A DNA stretch of 64,000 bases from Novosphingobium sp. GTDB taxonomy: Bacteria > Pseudomonadota > Alphaproteobacteria > Sphingomonadales > Sphingomonadaceae. The notes under the pieces are model-generated. The model searched no databases. It saw only the letters and a program-made list of their open reading frames with translations, and was not told the DNA's origin. The translations under genes were made by a program, and so were the position numbers. Below, piece after piece: positions 52,291 through 60,371 of the stretch; positions within the stretch are counted from its first letter, which is position 1, and each line of letters opens with the position of its first letter. Location: assembly GCF_030699305.1 (NCBI RefSeq), contig NZ_JAUYNB010000037.1, positions 1 to 64,000 of the forward strand, in the 5' to 3' direction.

Positions 52291-53193
52291 ATGAAAGTCC
52301 TTCGCACACCCGACGCGGCCTTTGCCGGGATCGCCGATTTTCCGTTCGCGCCCCGCTATGCCGAGGTCACCGATCCGCAGGACGGCACCGTGCTGCGGGT
52401 CCATTACATCGATGAAGGGCAGCAGGACGCCCCGGTGGTGCTGATGATGCATGGCGAGCCGACGTGGAGTTACCTCTATCGCCACATGATCGGCCCGGTC
52501 GTGGACGCGGGCTTTCGCGTGGTTGCGCCCGATCTGATCGGGTTCGGCAAATCCGACAAGCCCGCCGCGCAGGGCGATTACAGCTATGCCCGCCATGTTG
52601 CGTGGATGCGCAGCTGGGTTGAGCAGCTCGATCTGCGCAGGATCACGCTGGTCTGTCAGGACTGGGGCTCGCTGGTGGGTCTGCGGCTGGCGGCGGCGAT
52701 GCCGGACCGGTTCGCCGGGGTGGCCCTTGCCAACGGCGGCCTGCCGGAAGGCGATCCGGCCCCGCGCGCGTTCCGGATCTGGCGGGCGTTTTCGCGCTAT
52801 AGTCCGCTGTTCCCGATTGGCCGGATCGTCAACGCGGGCACCAAACGGTCGCTCAGCGCGGCTGAAATCGCGGCCTATGATGCGCCCTTTCCGGATGGCC
52901 GCTATAAGGCGGGCGCGCGGATTTTTCCCAGCTATGTGCCGTTTGGCGATAACGTGGCCGTGCCGGACCAGCGCGCGGCATGGGCTGTGTTCGAAACCTG
53001 GGACAAGCCGTTCCTGTGCTGCTTCAGCGATGGCGATCCGATCACGCGCGGCGGGGATCAACGCTTTATCGGGCGCGTTCCCGGCACGGCGGGTCAGGCG
53101 CACACGACCCTGCATGGCGGGCATTTCGTGCAGGAAGACGATCCGCAGGGCTTTGCCCGCTGCGCGCTGGAGGTTGCCCGCCAGTCGCGCTGA
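52291..53193 (+). CDS. Haloalkane dehalogenase
   Basis: A 300-residue alpha/beta hydrolase of the haloalkane dehalogenase family. The oxyanion HGEPTWSYLYR (with Trp) is near 50-60, the nucleophile Asp in VCQDWGS near 124, the acid Asp in FSDGDPITR near 248, and the catalytic His in LHGGHFVQED near 279. It hydrolyses C-halogen bonds. The start at 52291 follows a GAGGGGGG ribosome site. It is common in sphingomonads that degrade halogenated compounds, but the natural substrate is unknown. Confidence 0.9.
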   Translation: MKVLRTPDAAFAGIADFPFAPRYAEVTDPQDGTVLRVHYIDEGQQDAPVVLMMHGEPTWSYLYRHMIGPVVDAGFRVVAPDLIGFGKSDKPAAQGDYSYARHVAWMRSWVEQLDLRRITLVCQDWGSLVGLRLAAAMPDRFAGVALANGGLPEGDPAPRAFRIWRAFSRYSPLFPIGRIVNAGTKRSLSAAEIAAYDAPFPDGRYKAGARIFPSYVPFGDNVAVPDQRAAWAVFETWDKPFLCCFSDGDPITRGGDQRFIGRVPGTAGQAHTTLHGGHFVQEDDPQGFARCALEVARQSR

Positions 53194-53214
53194 TCGGGCC
53201 TGATTGCGCGTGGA

Positions 53215-53817
53215 TCAGCCGACCAGCGACGCCTCGATCGCGATGCGGATCGCTTCGGAGGTGTGGTTGGCGCCCATCTTGTTCAGCATGTTGGCGCGGT
53301 GGATTTCGACCGTGCGCGGGCTGATCGCCAGCCGTTCCCCGATCAGCCGGTTGGACAGGCCATCGGCGACCCCTGCCAGCACTTCGCGTTCGCGCTTGGT
53401 CAGGCGCTGAACCCGGCTGCGGGCCATCGCTTCGCGCAGCTTGACCGTGCCCAGCGATCCGCTGCTTTCTTCTGCAACGATCAGCGCCTGCCTGACCTCG
53501 GCAAGGCCGAATGGCCATTCCAGATAGTCGATCGCCCCATTGAGCACGGCCTGCACCACCTGGTTGGTCCCTGGATTGGCGCCATAGGCCACCAGCGGCA
53601 ACCACTGGCCCAGGTCCGTCATCATCTTGATCGCGCGCTGCACGTTCTGGCCATCATCATGGATCAGGATCAACCCGTCGCGCGGCCACCGGGCGACCAG
53701 TTCGTCCAGATGTTCAAACGGTTCGACGTGGATCGGGGTGCCCGCCAAGGCATGACTGATCGATGCGCGGCGACGAAGGTCGTTGTCCACAAGGGAGAGG
53801 TTTGTTCGCTGGGTCAT
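53215..53817 (-). CDS. LuxR/FixJ-type response regulator with atypical receiver
   Basis: A 200-residue regulator: an N-terminal receiver-like domain (about 5-120) and a LuxR HTH near 140-195 (RLTKREREVLAGVADGLSNR, then ISPRTVEIHRANML). In the receiver, the acidic pair VDND and an Asp in LILIHDDG are present, but the invariant Lys that precedes the PF of KPF is Trp (YLEWPF), so normal phospho-switching may be lost. The ATG at 53817 is chosen; the longer frame to 53994 adds 59 non-homologous residues. The 195-bp gap upstream is AT-rich and may be its promoter. Confidence 0.85.
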   Translation of the reverse strand: MTQRTNLSLVDNDLRRRASISHALAGTPIHVEPFEHLDELVARWPRDGLILIHDDGQNVQRAIKMMTDLGQWLPLVAYGANPGTNQVVQAVLNGAIDYLEWPFGLAEVRQALIVAEESSGSLGTVKLREAMARSRVQRLTKREREVLAGVADGLSNRLIGERLAISPRTVEIHRANMLNKMGANHTSEAIRIAIEASLVG

Positions 53818-54012
53818 GGTCACGATACTACCGGTTTTTCCGTAGGGGTAATCTGGAAGTGCATCCATTTCAGGGTGCATTTGTATCCATTTTCGACAGA
53901 TATGGTTTATTGGGGTTTGTTTACTTACTGGGGGATTGTGCGCAAATTGTGCGGAACAGGCGGTCCTAAAATTTGATAAGTAACCGAATTTCAAATGCTT
54001 ATAAATTGGGTG

Positions 54013-54411
54013 CTATTGCAGCGACTGATCGGAGTTGTGCACTTGCCCGGACATCGCCCGCGCAATGTCAATGAAATCGCTGCGGATCGTCTGCAACGCC
54101 GCCGGATTGAAACTCAGCACACTGTCGAGCACCGTCCGCCGCGCCGCTTCGTACAGCTGGATCAGCGCCGGGCCGACCGCTGCTTCGGGGCTGACCCCCA
54201 GTTGCAGCGCGGTGAGCGCCGACATCGCGCGGGTCAGTGACTGGCTTTTCAGGCGGTTGTCGCCGCGCTCATGCGCAAACTGCGCGCTGCCCAGCGCACC
54301 GATCAGCTGTTCGTAACACAGCGCGACCAGCGGCTGCGGGGTGGCACCCGCCACGCGGGCGTCGAAATCGACCTTGCGATAGGCCTCATGCGGGGAACGC
54401 AGCATCAGCAT
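54013..54411 (-). CDS. fliS: Flagellar export chaperone FliS
   Basis: A 132-residue helical protein matching FliS: HEAYRKVDFDARVAGATPQP at the start, PLVALCYEQLIGALGSAQFA and ALTALQLGVS in the helices. FliS keeps flagellin unfolded in the cytosol until export. The gene follows fliD by 3 bp on the same strand. The protein looks complete, but no full flagellin gene is present nearby: only a flagellin scrap remains at 57530-57631. Confidence 0.88.
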   Translation of the reverse strand: MLMLRSPHEAYRKVDFDARVAGATPQPLVALCYEQLIGALGSAQFAHERGDNRLKSQSLTRAMSALTALQLGVSPEAAVGPALIQLYEAARRTVLDSVLSFNPAALQTIRSDFIDIARAMSGQVHNSDQSLQ

Positions 54412-54414
54412 GGT

Positions 54415-55584
54415 TTAATTCCGCGACGCGTTCCAGGCGTCGATCTGGTTTTGCAGGAAGGTCAGGGTTGACCGGAACGCGCCCACGCGGCTGTCCACCC
54501 CGGCAAAGCGCTGGGCCAGCTGCGCGCGCAGCTTTTCCTGCGATTCGATCAGTTTGGTCTGGTCGGCGCTGACCTGCGTCTGCCTGGCGGTATAGCGCGT
54601 GATCGACCCGCCCAGCGATCCCGGATCGCTGGTGGCCAACGTGGTCCGCGCCAGCTTGTCGAGCGTGGCATAGACCCCGAACAGTCCGGTCGTGAACATC
54701 GCCGACACGCCGTCGGGGGAAGCTTTCAGCGTCGCGTTCAGTCGCGCGGTATCCAGCCGGAAGGTGCCGTCGCGGTTGGTGGCGAGGCCGAGGTCGGCCA
54801 GCGTCGCAGGCGTACCCTGCGCCGCGCCCGGCATCACGATACCGCCCGCCAGCGATGAGAGCGACCGGCGCAGCGCCCGCGCGCCGTAATCGCGGGCCAG
54901 ATCGCCGGTCTGGGGATTGACGACGTCATTCAGCCCGCCGACCAGCTCGTTGAGCGCGGCGGTCAGGTCCTGCATGAACGTGGTGACGGTCGCAGTCGGC
55001 TCGCTGAACCGGATCGGCGTCGGTGAGCCCGCGTTGGTCCCGGTCAGCTTCAGGTTGAGGCCCGGTGCGGCCTCGTTGATCGTGTTGGATGCGGCGGTCA
55101 TCGCCGCCCCGTCCAGCTTGTAGGCGGCATTACCCGCGCTGGCCAAAAGGCGCTTCGGGGCGGCGGCGGGTGTCCAGGCCAGCGCGGCCAGCTCTTCCTC
55201 GCCCACGGTTTCGGTCGCTTCCTGCACGAAGCCGTTCACCGCGCCTTCCTTGCCCTTCAGCACCAGTTGCGCGCCATTGGCCCCGTTGGCGACATAGGCG
55301 GTAACGCCCGCATTCGCGCCGTTGATCGCGCCCGCCACGTCGGCCAGTGTTGCGCCGCTGGCGATCGTGATGTCGACCGCCGCCTGCGCCGGATCGGCGG
55401 TAAAGCCCGCTCTGGCGACCGTGCCGAAGCGCAGCGTCAGCGTGCCCGATCCGGTCGGGCTGGTGGCGGCGGCCAGCGGCGGGGTGGTGAGCGTCTGGGC
55501 ACTGGCCAGCGCGGCAAAGTCGACGCTGCTGCCCGCGCCGAGCGTGGCGATGATCGAGCTGGTTGCGGATGTGGTGCTGGGCAT
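54415..55584 (-). CDS. fliD: Flagellar cap protein FliD with a shortened N-terminus
   Basis: A 389-residue FliD. The start STTSATSSIIATLGAGSSVD is typical, but the sequence then runs at once into LASAQTLTTPPLAAA, a segment that in related proteins lies about 90 residues further on. The conserved coiled-coil D0 part (LVEQLV... and following) is missing, pointing to an in-frame deletion. Domain D2-D3 and the C-terminal helix (STLTFLQNQIDAWNASRN) remain. The cap protein may therefore be non-functional. This estimate of the missing length is from memory of the family. Confidence 0.8.
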   Translation of the reverse strand: MPSTTSATSSIIATLGAGSSVDFAALASAQTLTTPPLAAATSPTGSGTLTLRFGTVARAGFTADPAQAAVDITIASGATLADVAGAINGANAGVTAYVANGANGAQLVLKGKEGAVNGFVQEATETVGEEELAALAWTPAAAPKRLLASAGNAAYKLDGAAMTAASNTINEAAPGLNLKLTGTNAGSPTPIRFSEPTATVTTFMQDLTAALNELVGGLNDVVNPQTGDLARDYGARALRRSLSSLAGGIVMPGAAQGTPATLADLGLATNRDGTFRLDTARLNATLKASPDGVSAMFTTGLFGVYATLDKLARTTLATSDPGSLGGSITRYTARQTQVSADQTKLIESQEKLRAQLAQRFAGVDSRVGAFRSTLTFLQNQIDAWNASRN

Positions 55585-55614
55585 GTCTATTAGAACGGCA
55601 GCGCGCGGACGAAC

Positions 55615-55950
55615 TTAAGCATTCGCCCGGGGGTCCAGCCGTCCATCGGCATCGAACCGCAGCGCGACCGGCACCTCGATCGGCGGCGGGGCGATCCGCT
55701 CGCCGCGTTTGAGCGAAAACATGAAGGCCAGCACGCCCGCGACGGCGGCATAGAGCTCCTCGCGGATCACCTGATTTTCACGCGTGGTGAAATGGACCGA
55801 GCGCGCCAGCGCCGGATATTCCAGCGTCGGCACGCCGAGCTCAGCGGCCAGTTCGCGCATCGCCAGCGCCTTTTCCCCGCGTCCTTTGGCGAGCACCATC
55901 AGGATTGCGCTGCGGATCGCCAGCTCATGCTTTCTCAGCCACATCAGCAC
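55615..55950 (-). pseudogene. flhB: FlhB fragment (C-terminal cytoplasmic part only)
   Basis: A 111-residue frame whose residues from about 18 onward (VLAKGRGEKALAMRELAAEL, PTLEYPALARSVHF, ENQVIREELYAAVAGVLAFM) match the end of the FlhB C-terminal domain. The four transmembrane helices and the autocleavage NPTH motif are absent. Its GTG start overlaps the end of a FliF fragment, so the two remnants are joined at a deletion junction. It cannot form an export gate. Confidence 0.82.
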
Positions 55951-56107
55951 GCGCCCGTCGCGCCGAGGTCACGTCATCCATGTCGAGTTCCAGCTGGATC
56001 TCGCTGGTGAAATTGCCCTGACCCAGAATCGGGGTCAGCAAGGTGTCGAGCTGCCCGCGCAGCTTTTCTTCCATCCGCACCTGCAGCCCCAATGCCGCCG
56101 ATCCCGC
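55925..56107 (-). pseudogene. fliF: FliF (MS-ring) fragment
   Basis: An open frame of ~60 codons directly after the FlbD-like stop: ALGLQVRMEEKLRGQLDTLL, then TPILGQGNFTSEIQLELDM, matches the FliF segment around ...LLxPxxGxGNxxxxVxxxLD. The rest of FliF (two membrane helices, ring-building motifs, C-terminal FliG-binding tail) is missing. The frame then runs into unrelated sequence and a stop at 55925 inside the FlhB fragment. No normal start is seen. Confidence 0.75.
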
Positions 56108-57373
56108 TCATCGCCGGCCTCCGGCCACGGCCATCCCGGCTTCACGGAACGAGGCGAGGCGGTAGCGCAGCGTGCGTTCGGAAATGCCCAGCTGGCGCGC
56201 GGCAGCCACGCGGCTACCGCCGCAGGCTTCCAGTGTTTCCATGATCGCACGGGCTTCGGACAGCTGGACGATGTTGGACAGGCGGCGTTCGGTTTCGGAT
56301 GGCTGCGGCGGCAGAATCACGCCGTCGGCGGGGACCAGCCGGGCCGGGCTGTCGAACACGATATCAGCGGGCGTAATCTCGTCCCTGCCGTCTGCCAGCA
56401 GCAGCGCGCGGCGGATGACGTTTTCCAGTTCGCGCACGTTGCCGGGCCAGCCGTGCAGCTTCAGCATGGCCAGCGCGGCTTCGGAAATCCACGGCACGGG
56501 GCGGGTGGGCGGCGTGTGGCGCAGCGCCAGCGCGAAGGCCAGCGGGGCAATATCCCCGGCCCGGTCACGCAAGGGCCGCAGCGCCAGCGGGAACACGTTG
56601 AGCCGGTAATACAAGTCGGCGCGGAACCGGCCTTCGGCCACTTCGGTCGGCAGATCGCGGTTGGCGCAGGCGATGACCCGCACGTCCACCTTGATCGCCT
56701 GGGTCGAACCGATTGGCACGACTTCGCCTTCCTGCAAGGCGCGCAGCAGCTTGGCTTGCAGCGCCAGCGGCATTTCCGCGATTTCATCGAGCAGCAGCGT
56801 GCCGCCGTCGGCCGCGCGGAAGAACCCTTCGCTGGAATGTGTAGCGCCGGTAAACGCACCCTTCTGGTGGCCGAACAGCAGCGCTTCCAGCATGGTTTCG
56901 GGCATGGCGGCGCAGTTCACCGCGATGAACGGGGCGGCCTTTCGCGGGCTGTGGGTGTGGATGAAGCGGCTGAGCACTTCCTTGCCGGTGCCGGTCGGGC
57001 CGTTGATGAGGACGGGGATTTCGCTGGCGGCCAGCCGCTCGGCCAGCGCCATCACCGACAGGCTTTCCGGGTCGGCGGCAATCGGCATTCCCGGTTCGGC
57101 CAGCGCAGCCAGCAGCGCGGCCAGCGCGGCGGTGCTGGCGGGATCGCGGTAGGCCAGCATATAGCGCCCGCGCGCATCATCGCGGCGCAGCTGGTTCAGG
57201 TTGCCCCGGTCCAGCGTGATGCAGGCCCCCGGACCCGGCGGCAGCGGATCGGTCGATGCCCGCAGCAGCGCCGCCGCACCCATCGCCACCGCGCCGGTGA
57301 TCGCGACCGCGCGCTGCACCAGCGGGGCGTGCTGCCGCGCTACGCTGTCGCTGTAAGCCAGTGCCGTCATCAT
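56108..57373 (-). CDS. flbD: Sigma-54-dependent flagellar regulator, FlbD-like
   Basis: A 421-residue bEBP: a short, unconserved N-terminal region (no receiver Asp), the AAA+ core with GPTGTGKEV (Walker A, near 124), the sigma-54-contacting GAFTGA loop near 175, and a DEIAEM Walker B near 195, then a C-terminal Fis-type HTH (ETLEACGGSRVAAARQLGIS). FlbD-type factors activate class II/III flagellar genes with sigma-54. The regulator looks intact although its targets in this locus are mostly deleted. The ATG at 57373 is preceded by a GGGGA-like site. Confidence 0.85.
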   Translation of the reverse strand: MMTALAYSDSVARQHAPLVQRAVAITGAVAMGAAALLRASTDPLPPGPGACITLDRGNLNQLRRDDARGRYMLAYRDPASTAALAALLAALAEPGMPIAADPESLSVMALAERLAASEIPVLINGPTGTGKEVLSRFIHTHSPRKAAPFIAVNCAAMPETMLEALLFGHQKGAFTGATHSSEGFFRAADGGTLLLDEIAEMPLALQAKLLRALQEGEVVPIGSTQAIKVDVRVIACANRDLPTEVAEGRFRADLYYRLNVFPLALRPLRDRAGDIAPLAFALALRHTPPTRPVPWISEAALAMLKLHGWPGNVRELENVIRRALLLADGRDEITPADIVFDSPARLVPADGVILPPQPSETERRLSNIVQLSEARAIMETLEACGGSRVAAARQLGISERTLRYRLASFREAGMAVAGGRR

Positions 57374-57494
57374 TCTGGTCCCCGTTGTTAACCATCCGTC
57401 GTGAGGGACTTTTGCGCGCAGAACGTCAAACGGACCGGTAATTTAAGGGGAGGGGCAAACACTTAGCGATCCGGCGGCGGGAACTTGCCCGTCC

Positions 57495-57508
57495 GGCAAA
57501 AATTTGCC
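57495..57508. repeat. Short palindrome GGCAAA-AA-TTTGCC
   Basis: Perfect 6-bp arms with a 2-bp centre, lying in the 276-bp gap between the FlbD-like gene and the nitroreductase, just before the flagellin remnant. It could be a regulator site. A sigma-54 promoter reading fails because the GG-GC spacing here is 9 bp and not 10. Confidence 0.4.
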
Positions 57509-57529
57509 GCCGCGCCTTAGCATCCTGCG

Positions 57530-57631
57530 CGAACCGCCGAAGGCGCGCTGGCGGAAGTAACGAATATGCTTCAGCGGGTGCGCGAACTGGCGGTGAAGTC
57601 CTCGTCGGGCACGGCCCGGGCGTCTGACCGC
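57530..57631 (+). pseudogene. fliC: Flagellin remnant, internal fragment of about 34 residues
   Basis: The plus strand reads RTAEGALAEVTNMLQRVREL followed by AVKSSSGTARASDR, which closely matches the conserved N-terminal helix of flagellins (TAEGAL-E--N-LQR-RELA-Q). It has no start codon of its own upstream (a TAG stop at 57518-57520 closes the frame) and no continuation: the frame runs antisense into the nitroreductase gene. Both ends of the flagellin gene are gone. Confidence 0.85.
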
Positions 57632-57649
57632 ACCAGACAAGGATTCAAA

Positions 57650-58327
57650 TCAATCATCAAACCCCACGAACACCGCCGCTTCTTCCAGCGACTTGCGCTC
57701 CGACACCACGGCGTTCGCCGGAAAGCTTTCGTCCGGCCAGCCCAGCGCGACGGCTTTCATGATCACCTGACCGTCCGGGATGCCCGCGTGTTCGCGCACG
57801 ACCGGGCTTTGCATGATGCCCTGGCTGTTGATCACGCAGCCCAGTCCGCGCGACCAGGCGGCGTTTACCAGCATGGTGGTGACCGCGCCGCAATCGAACG
57901 GGGTGTCATCGCTGTCGGCCAGTTCGCGGTCATAGGTGATGATCACGCAGACCGGGGCATCGAACTGGCGAAAGCCCCGCATCACCCAGTCGAGCCGCGC
58001 GGCCTTGTCATCGCGGGCGATGTTCATGGCGGAGAACAGCTGCTTGGCGACGCCGACCTGACGGTCGCGGTGGACCCCTTCAAAGGCGTGGCCAGTGCGA
58101 AACTCCCGGCTGTGCGGCACGCCCGCGAGGTTGCGTTCGGTATTCCCGGCGCGGATGCGGTCGAGCGGCTCGCCGGTGATGACGTGAAAGTGCCAGGGCT
58201 GGCAATTCATCGACGATGGACTGCGCATCGCCAGGCTGAGCACTTCGGCAATCAGTTCCTTCGGCACCGGCTTGTCGAGATAGCCCCGGATCGAGCGGCG
58301 GCCATTGATTACGTCGTCAAACTGCAC
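57650..58327 (-). CDS. Nitroreductase-family FMN oxidoreductase
   Basis: A 225-residue protein of the nitroreductase fold: the opening DDVINGRRSIRGYLDKPVPK with the RRSIR FMN-binding motif, SLAMRSPSSMNCQPWHF near 32-48 and the C-terminal KSLEEAAVFVGFD. It reduces nitro or quinone-type substrates with NAD(P)H. It is not a flagellar gene: it lies inside the remains of the flagellar cluster, which suggests that deletions brought it there or that it was inserted (inference). Confidence 0.93.
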   Translation of the reverse strand: MQFDDVINGRRSIRGYLDKPVPKELIAEVLSLAMRSPSSMNCQPWHFHVITGEPLDRIRAGNTERNLAGVPHSREFRTGHAFEGVHRDRQVGVAKQLFSAMNIARDDKAARLDWVMRGFRQFDAPVCVIITYDRELADSDDTPFDCGAVTTMLVNAAWSRGLGCVINSQGIMQSPVVREHAGIPDGQVIMKAVALGWPDESFPANAVVSERKSLEEAAVFVGFDD

Positions 58328-58433
58328 GTGATGTTTTCCTCTTAACCCTGAACCAGAGCGCTGTTTTCGGGCATCATTTCCGCACCGCGTCAGCCGCTGC
58401 CCGTTTTATCCTGTAACGGATTGTGGCACGGGT

Positions 58434-59120
58434 TCAGACGGGTTGGAAGCCCAGTCGGCGTGCCGCTGCAATCAGATCGGTGCGGCGGGCCGGGGCCAGG
58501 CGGTTGGCGCGCTCGGTGTAGATGTCCACCAGGTCCGGACCGGCCTTGGCGGGGGAGCCGCTGTCGAACGGCGGGGCGGGATCGTATTCCAGCGCCAGCT
58601 GGACCGCGCGGGCCACATCATCCCCGGCGATCCGGGCCATCAGCGTCAGCGCAAAATCGATCCCCGCCGTCACTCCGCCGCCGGTCGCGCGGTTGCGGTC
58701 GATCACGGTGCGGGCCTGCACCGGCTCTGCCCCGAACAGGGCGAGCAGATCGTGCCAGGCCCAGTGCGTGGTTGCCTTGTAACCGTTCAGCAGCCCCGCC
58801 GCGCCCAGCACCATGGCCCCGGTGCAGACGCTGGTTACCCACTGCGCATCGGCCCCCACCTGCCGCACCCAATCGAGCGCGCGCGGGTGGTCGATCACGC
58901 TGGCCACGCCCATCCCGCCCGGCACGCACAGCAAGTCCGCGCGGGGGACATCGGCAAAAGTCGCGGTCGGCAGGATCGAAAAGCCCGCGTCGGTCGGCAC
59001 CGGATCAAGGCTGTCCCAGACCAGATCGACTTTCGCGTTTGGCAGGCGCGAGAGAAACTGCGCCGGACCGGTCAGGTCCAGCTGGGTGACGCCGGGGAAC
59101 AGCAGAAAGGCAATGTGCAT
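58434..59120 (-). CDS. DJ-1/PfpI-family protein, isonitrile hydratase-like
   Basis: A 228-residue class I glutamine amidotransferase-like fold. The nucleophile Cys sits in WVTSVCTGAMVLGAAGLL near 98 at the elbow; FLLFPGVTQLDLTGP at the N-terminus and VPGGMGV near 68 are typical of InhA-type isonitrile hydratases. A second conserved motif, THWAWHDLLALFG near 120, follows. A REP-like hairpin occurs upstream. Function could also be a generic DJ-1-like stress protein. Confidence 0.9.
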   Translation of the reverse strand: MHIAFLLFPGVTQLDLTGPAQFLSRLPNAKVDLVWDSLDPVPTDAGFSILPTATFADVPRADLLCVPGGMGVASVIDHPRALDWVRQVGADAQWVTSVCTGAMVLGAAGLLNGYKATTHWAWHDLLALFGAEPVQARTVIDRNRATGGGVTAGIDFALTLMARIAGDDVARAVQLALEYDPAPPFDSGSPAKAGPDLVDIYTERANRLAPARRTDLIAAARRLGFQPV

Positions 59121-59155
59121 CGCGGCAAAGTGGCAGAGGCAGAGGAGCTTGTCTC

Positions 59156-59179
59156 CCCCCTCCGCTTCAGGGGAGGGGG
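59156..59179. repeat. REP-like GC hairpin upstream of the DJ-1/PfpI gene
   Basis: CCCCCTCC (59156-59163) pairs with GGAGGGGG (59172-59179) around an 8-nt loop. Intergenic CCCCTCC/GGAGGGG hairpins of this sort are scattered in many sphingomonad genomes (from memory). Function unknown; it may also act as a transcription barrier. Confidence 0.5.
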
Positions 59180-59352
59180 CTTCGCAGCGGTTTGACGCAT
59201 CAACAGGATAGAGATCCGCCGGTTGCGCGGGTGATCCGTCCCGGCGTGGTCGGAATGGAATTGCCGTAAGCCGGAAAATGCTTGCCGCCCGCCCTTAAGC
59301 GCGGGCCGCCAATGCCGTTCTTGGGGCTGAACGATCAACCAGGAGCGGCACC

Positions 59353-59646
59353 ATGCCTTTCATCGAATACGGGCCGAAAGGCCTCCAACCGGCCCGCGCC
59401 GTTGGCGCGGTGGATGTCCGGGCGGCGCGCCCTGATACCCGTCCATCGGCCAGGGGCACCGTCCCGGCCAGTGCAGCCCCCGCGGTCGAGCGGAGCGCGG
59501 CACTGGATGCGGGCGCCGCGCCGGTCGATGCCGACCGCGTGTCGGAAATCCGCAAGGCGATCGACAAGGGTAACTACCCGGTGATCCCGATGCGGGCGGC
59601 CGATGCCATGATCGCAGCGGGCCTGCTGCTGAGGAGCGGAAAATGA
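59353..59646 (+). CDS. flgM: Anti-sigma-28 factor FlgM
   Basis: A 97-residue protein, disordered and Ala/Pro-rich at the N-terminus, with the FlgM signature at about 58-92: DADRVSEIRKAIDKGNYPV then RAADAMIAAGLLL. FlgM holds FliA inactive until it is exported through the completed hook-basal body. Because the export gate genes in this locus are broken, export seems impossible unless another flagellar system exists. Its stop overlaps the flgN start by 4 bp. Confidence 0.9.
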   Translation: MPFIEYGPKGLQPARAVGAVDVRAARPDTRPSARGTVPASAAPAVERSAALDAGAAPVDADRVSEIRKAIDKGNYPVIPMRAADAMIAAGLLLRSGK

Positions 59647-60002
59647 GCGGTACCACCGCAATGCGCGAAAACCTGCGGCAGATGATTGCCGTGTTGCAGG
59701 CCGAACGGCAGGCTCTTGCCGGGCTGGATCTGGATGCGATCATGGGCTGCGCGCAGGACAAGGTCGCGCTGTGCGGCACGCTGGACGATTGCGGCCCGTT
59801 CGCGGATGCCAGCCAGATCGACGACGAATGCCGCGGGATGCTTGATGCCGCGCGCCGCCTGAACGAGGTAAACCGGCAGGTTCGCAACCTGATCGCGGCC
59901 AATGTCGCGGCCCGGCTGGACGCGCTGACCGGCAGTCCGGCGCTGTACAACGCGCCGGGCAAGTCCCGCGCCGCCTATGCCTGTGCGGGCAGCCGCAGCT
60001 GA
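59643..60002 (+). CDS. flgN: FlgN-like flagellar chaperone
   Basis: A 119-residue mostly helical protein: a first long helix (NLRQMIAVLQAERQALAGLD) and a conserved second part ARRLNEVNRQVRNLIAANVA near 77-96, then ALYNAPG. This matches FlgN chaperones for the hook-associated proteins FlgK and FlgL. It is translationally coupled to flgM by a 4-bp overlap. No flgK or flgL is visible in the window, so its clients are elsewhere or lost. Confidence 0.8.
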   Translation: MSGTTAMRENLRQMIAVLQAERQALAGLDLDAIMGCAQDKVALCGTLDDCGPFADASQIDDECRGMLDAARRLNEVNRQVRNLIAANVAARLDALTGSPALYNAPGKSRAAYACAGSRS

Positions 60003-60058
60003 ATTGGCACGCCCCTTGCTGAAACCCCGGTGACGATCATTCGCACCGGGAATTCGGC

Positions 60059-60371
60059 TTGAGCCAGACACCGTCCATTACTGCTGCTGCCAAACCTGCC
60101 GGGCGCTCCGTCCGTGCGGATGTGCAGGCCGCGATCGCCCGCGCCGCCGCTGGCGCTGATCGTCCAGCCGCGCGCCCGCCGCGCGCTGGACGCGCTGCTC
60201 AAACTGCGCGCGCCGTCGTGCCTGGTGCTGTCGATTGCGGAGCTGCCGGTGTCGCAGGCGATCGAGGTGGTCGCCGTGATCGGCGGCCCCGCGCCTGCGC
60301 GGCCCCCTGGCCAGCCTGCCGCGCTCCCGCACTCCCAAGTCCTGTCTGAAGCAGAAAGTGTTGCCGCATGA
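60059..60371 (+). pseudogene. flhA: FlhA remnant: N-terminus joined to the C-terminus by an internal deletion
   Basis: From TTG at 60059 the frame reads SQTPSITAAAKPAGRS, like a FlhA N-terminus. It then continues as VRADVQAAIARA, and after a frameshift the +1 frame reads PPLALIVQPRARRALDALLK then LRAPSCLVLSIAELPVS and EVVAVIGG, the end of FlhA. About 600 codons with all eight membrane helices are missing. The C-terminal frame stops at 60371 and overlaps the fliA start by 4 bp (ATGA), so the original flhA-fliA coupling is preserved. Confidence 0.8.

Noticed and set aside
57566..58345. A 259-residue open frame starting in the flagellin remnant
   Set aside because: After about 22 residues it is antisense to the well-conserved nitroreductase gene; only the flagellin-like part is meaningful.
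59230..59300. Possible sigma-54 promoters upstream of flgM (GG...GC patterns such as GGAATGGAATTGC and GGAAAATGCTTGC)
   Set aside because: The distance between the GG and GC elements is 9 bp in each case, whereas sigma-54 promoters need 10 bp, so they were not annotated.
60059..60349. A 96-residue open frame taken as an intact small gene
   Set aside because: After the FlhA-like start it turns into Arg/Ala/Pro-rich antisense-like sequence, while the FlhA C-terminus is in another frame; it is part of a pseudogene.
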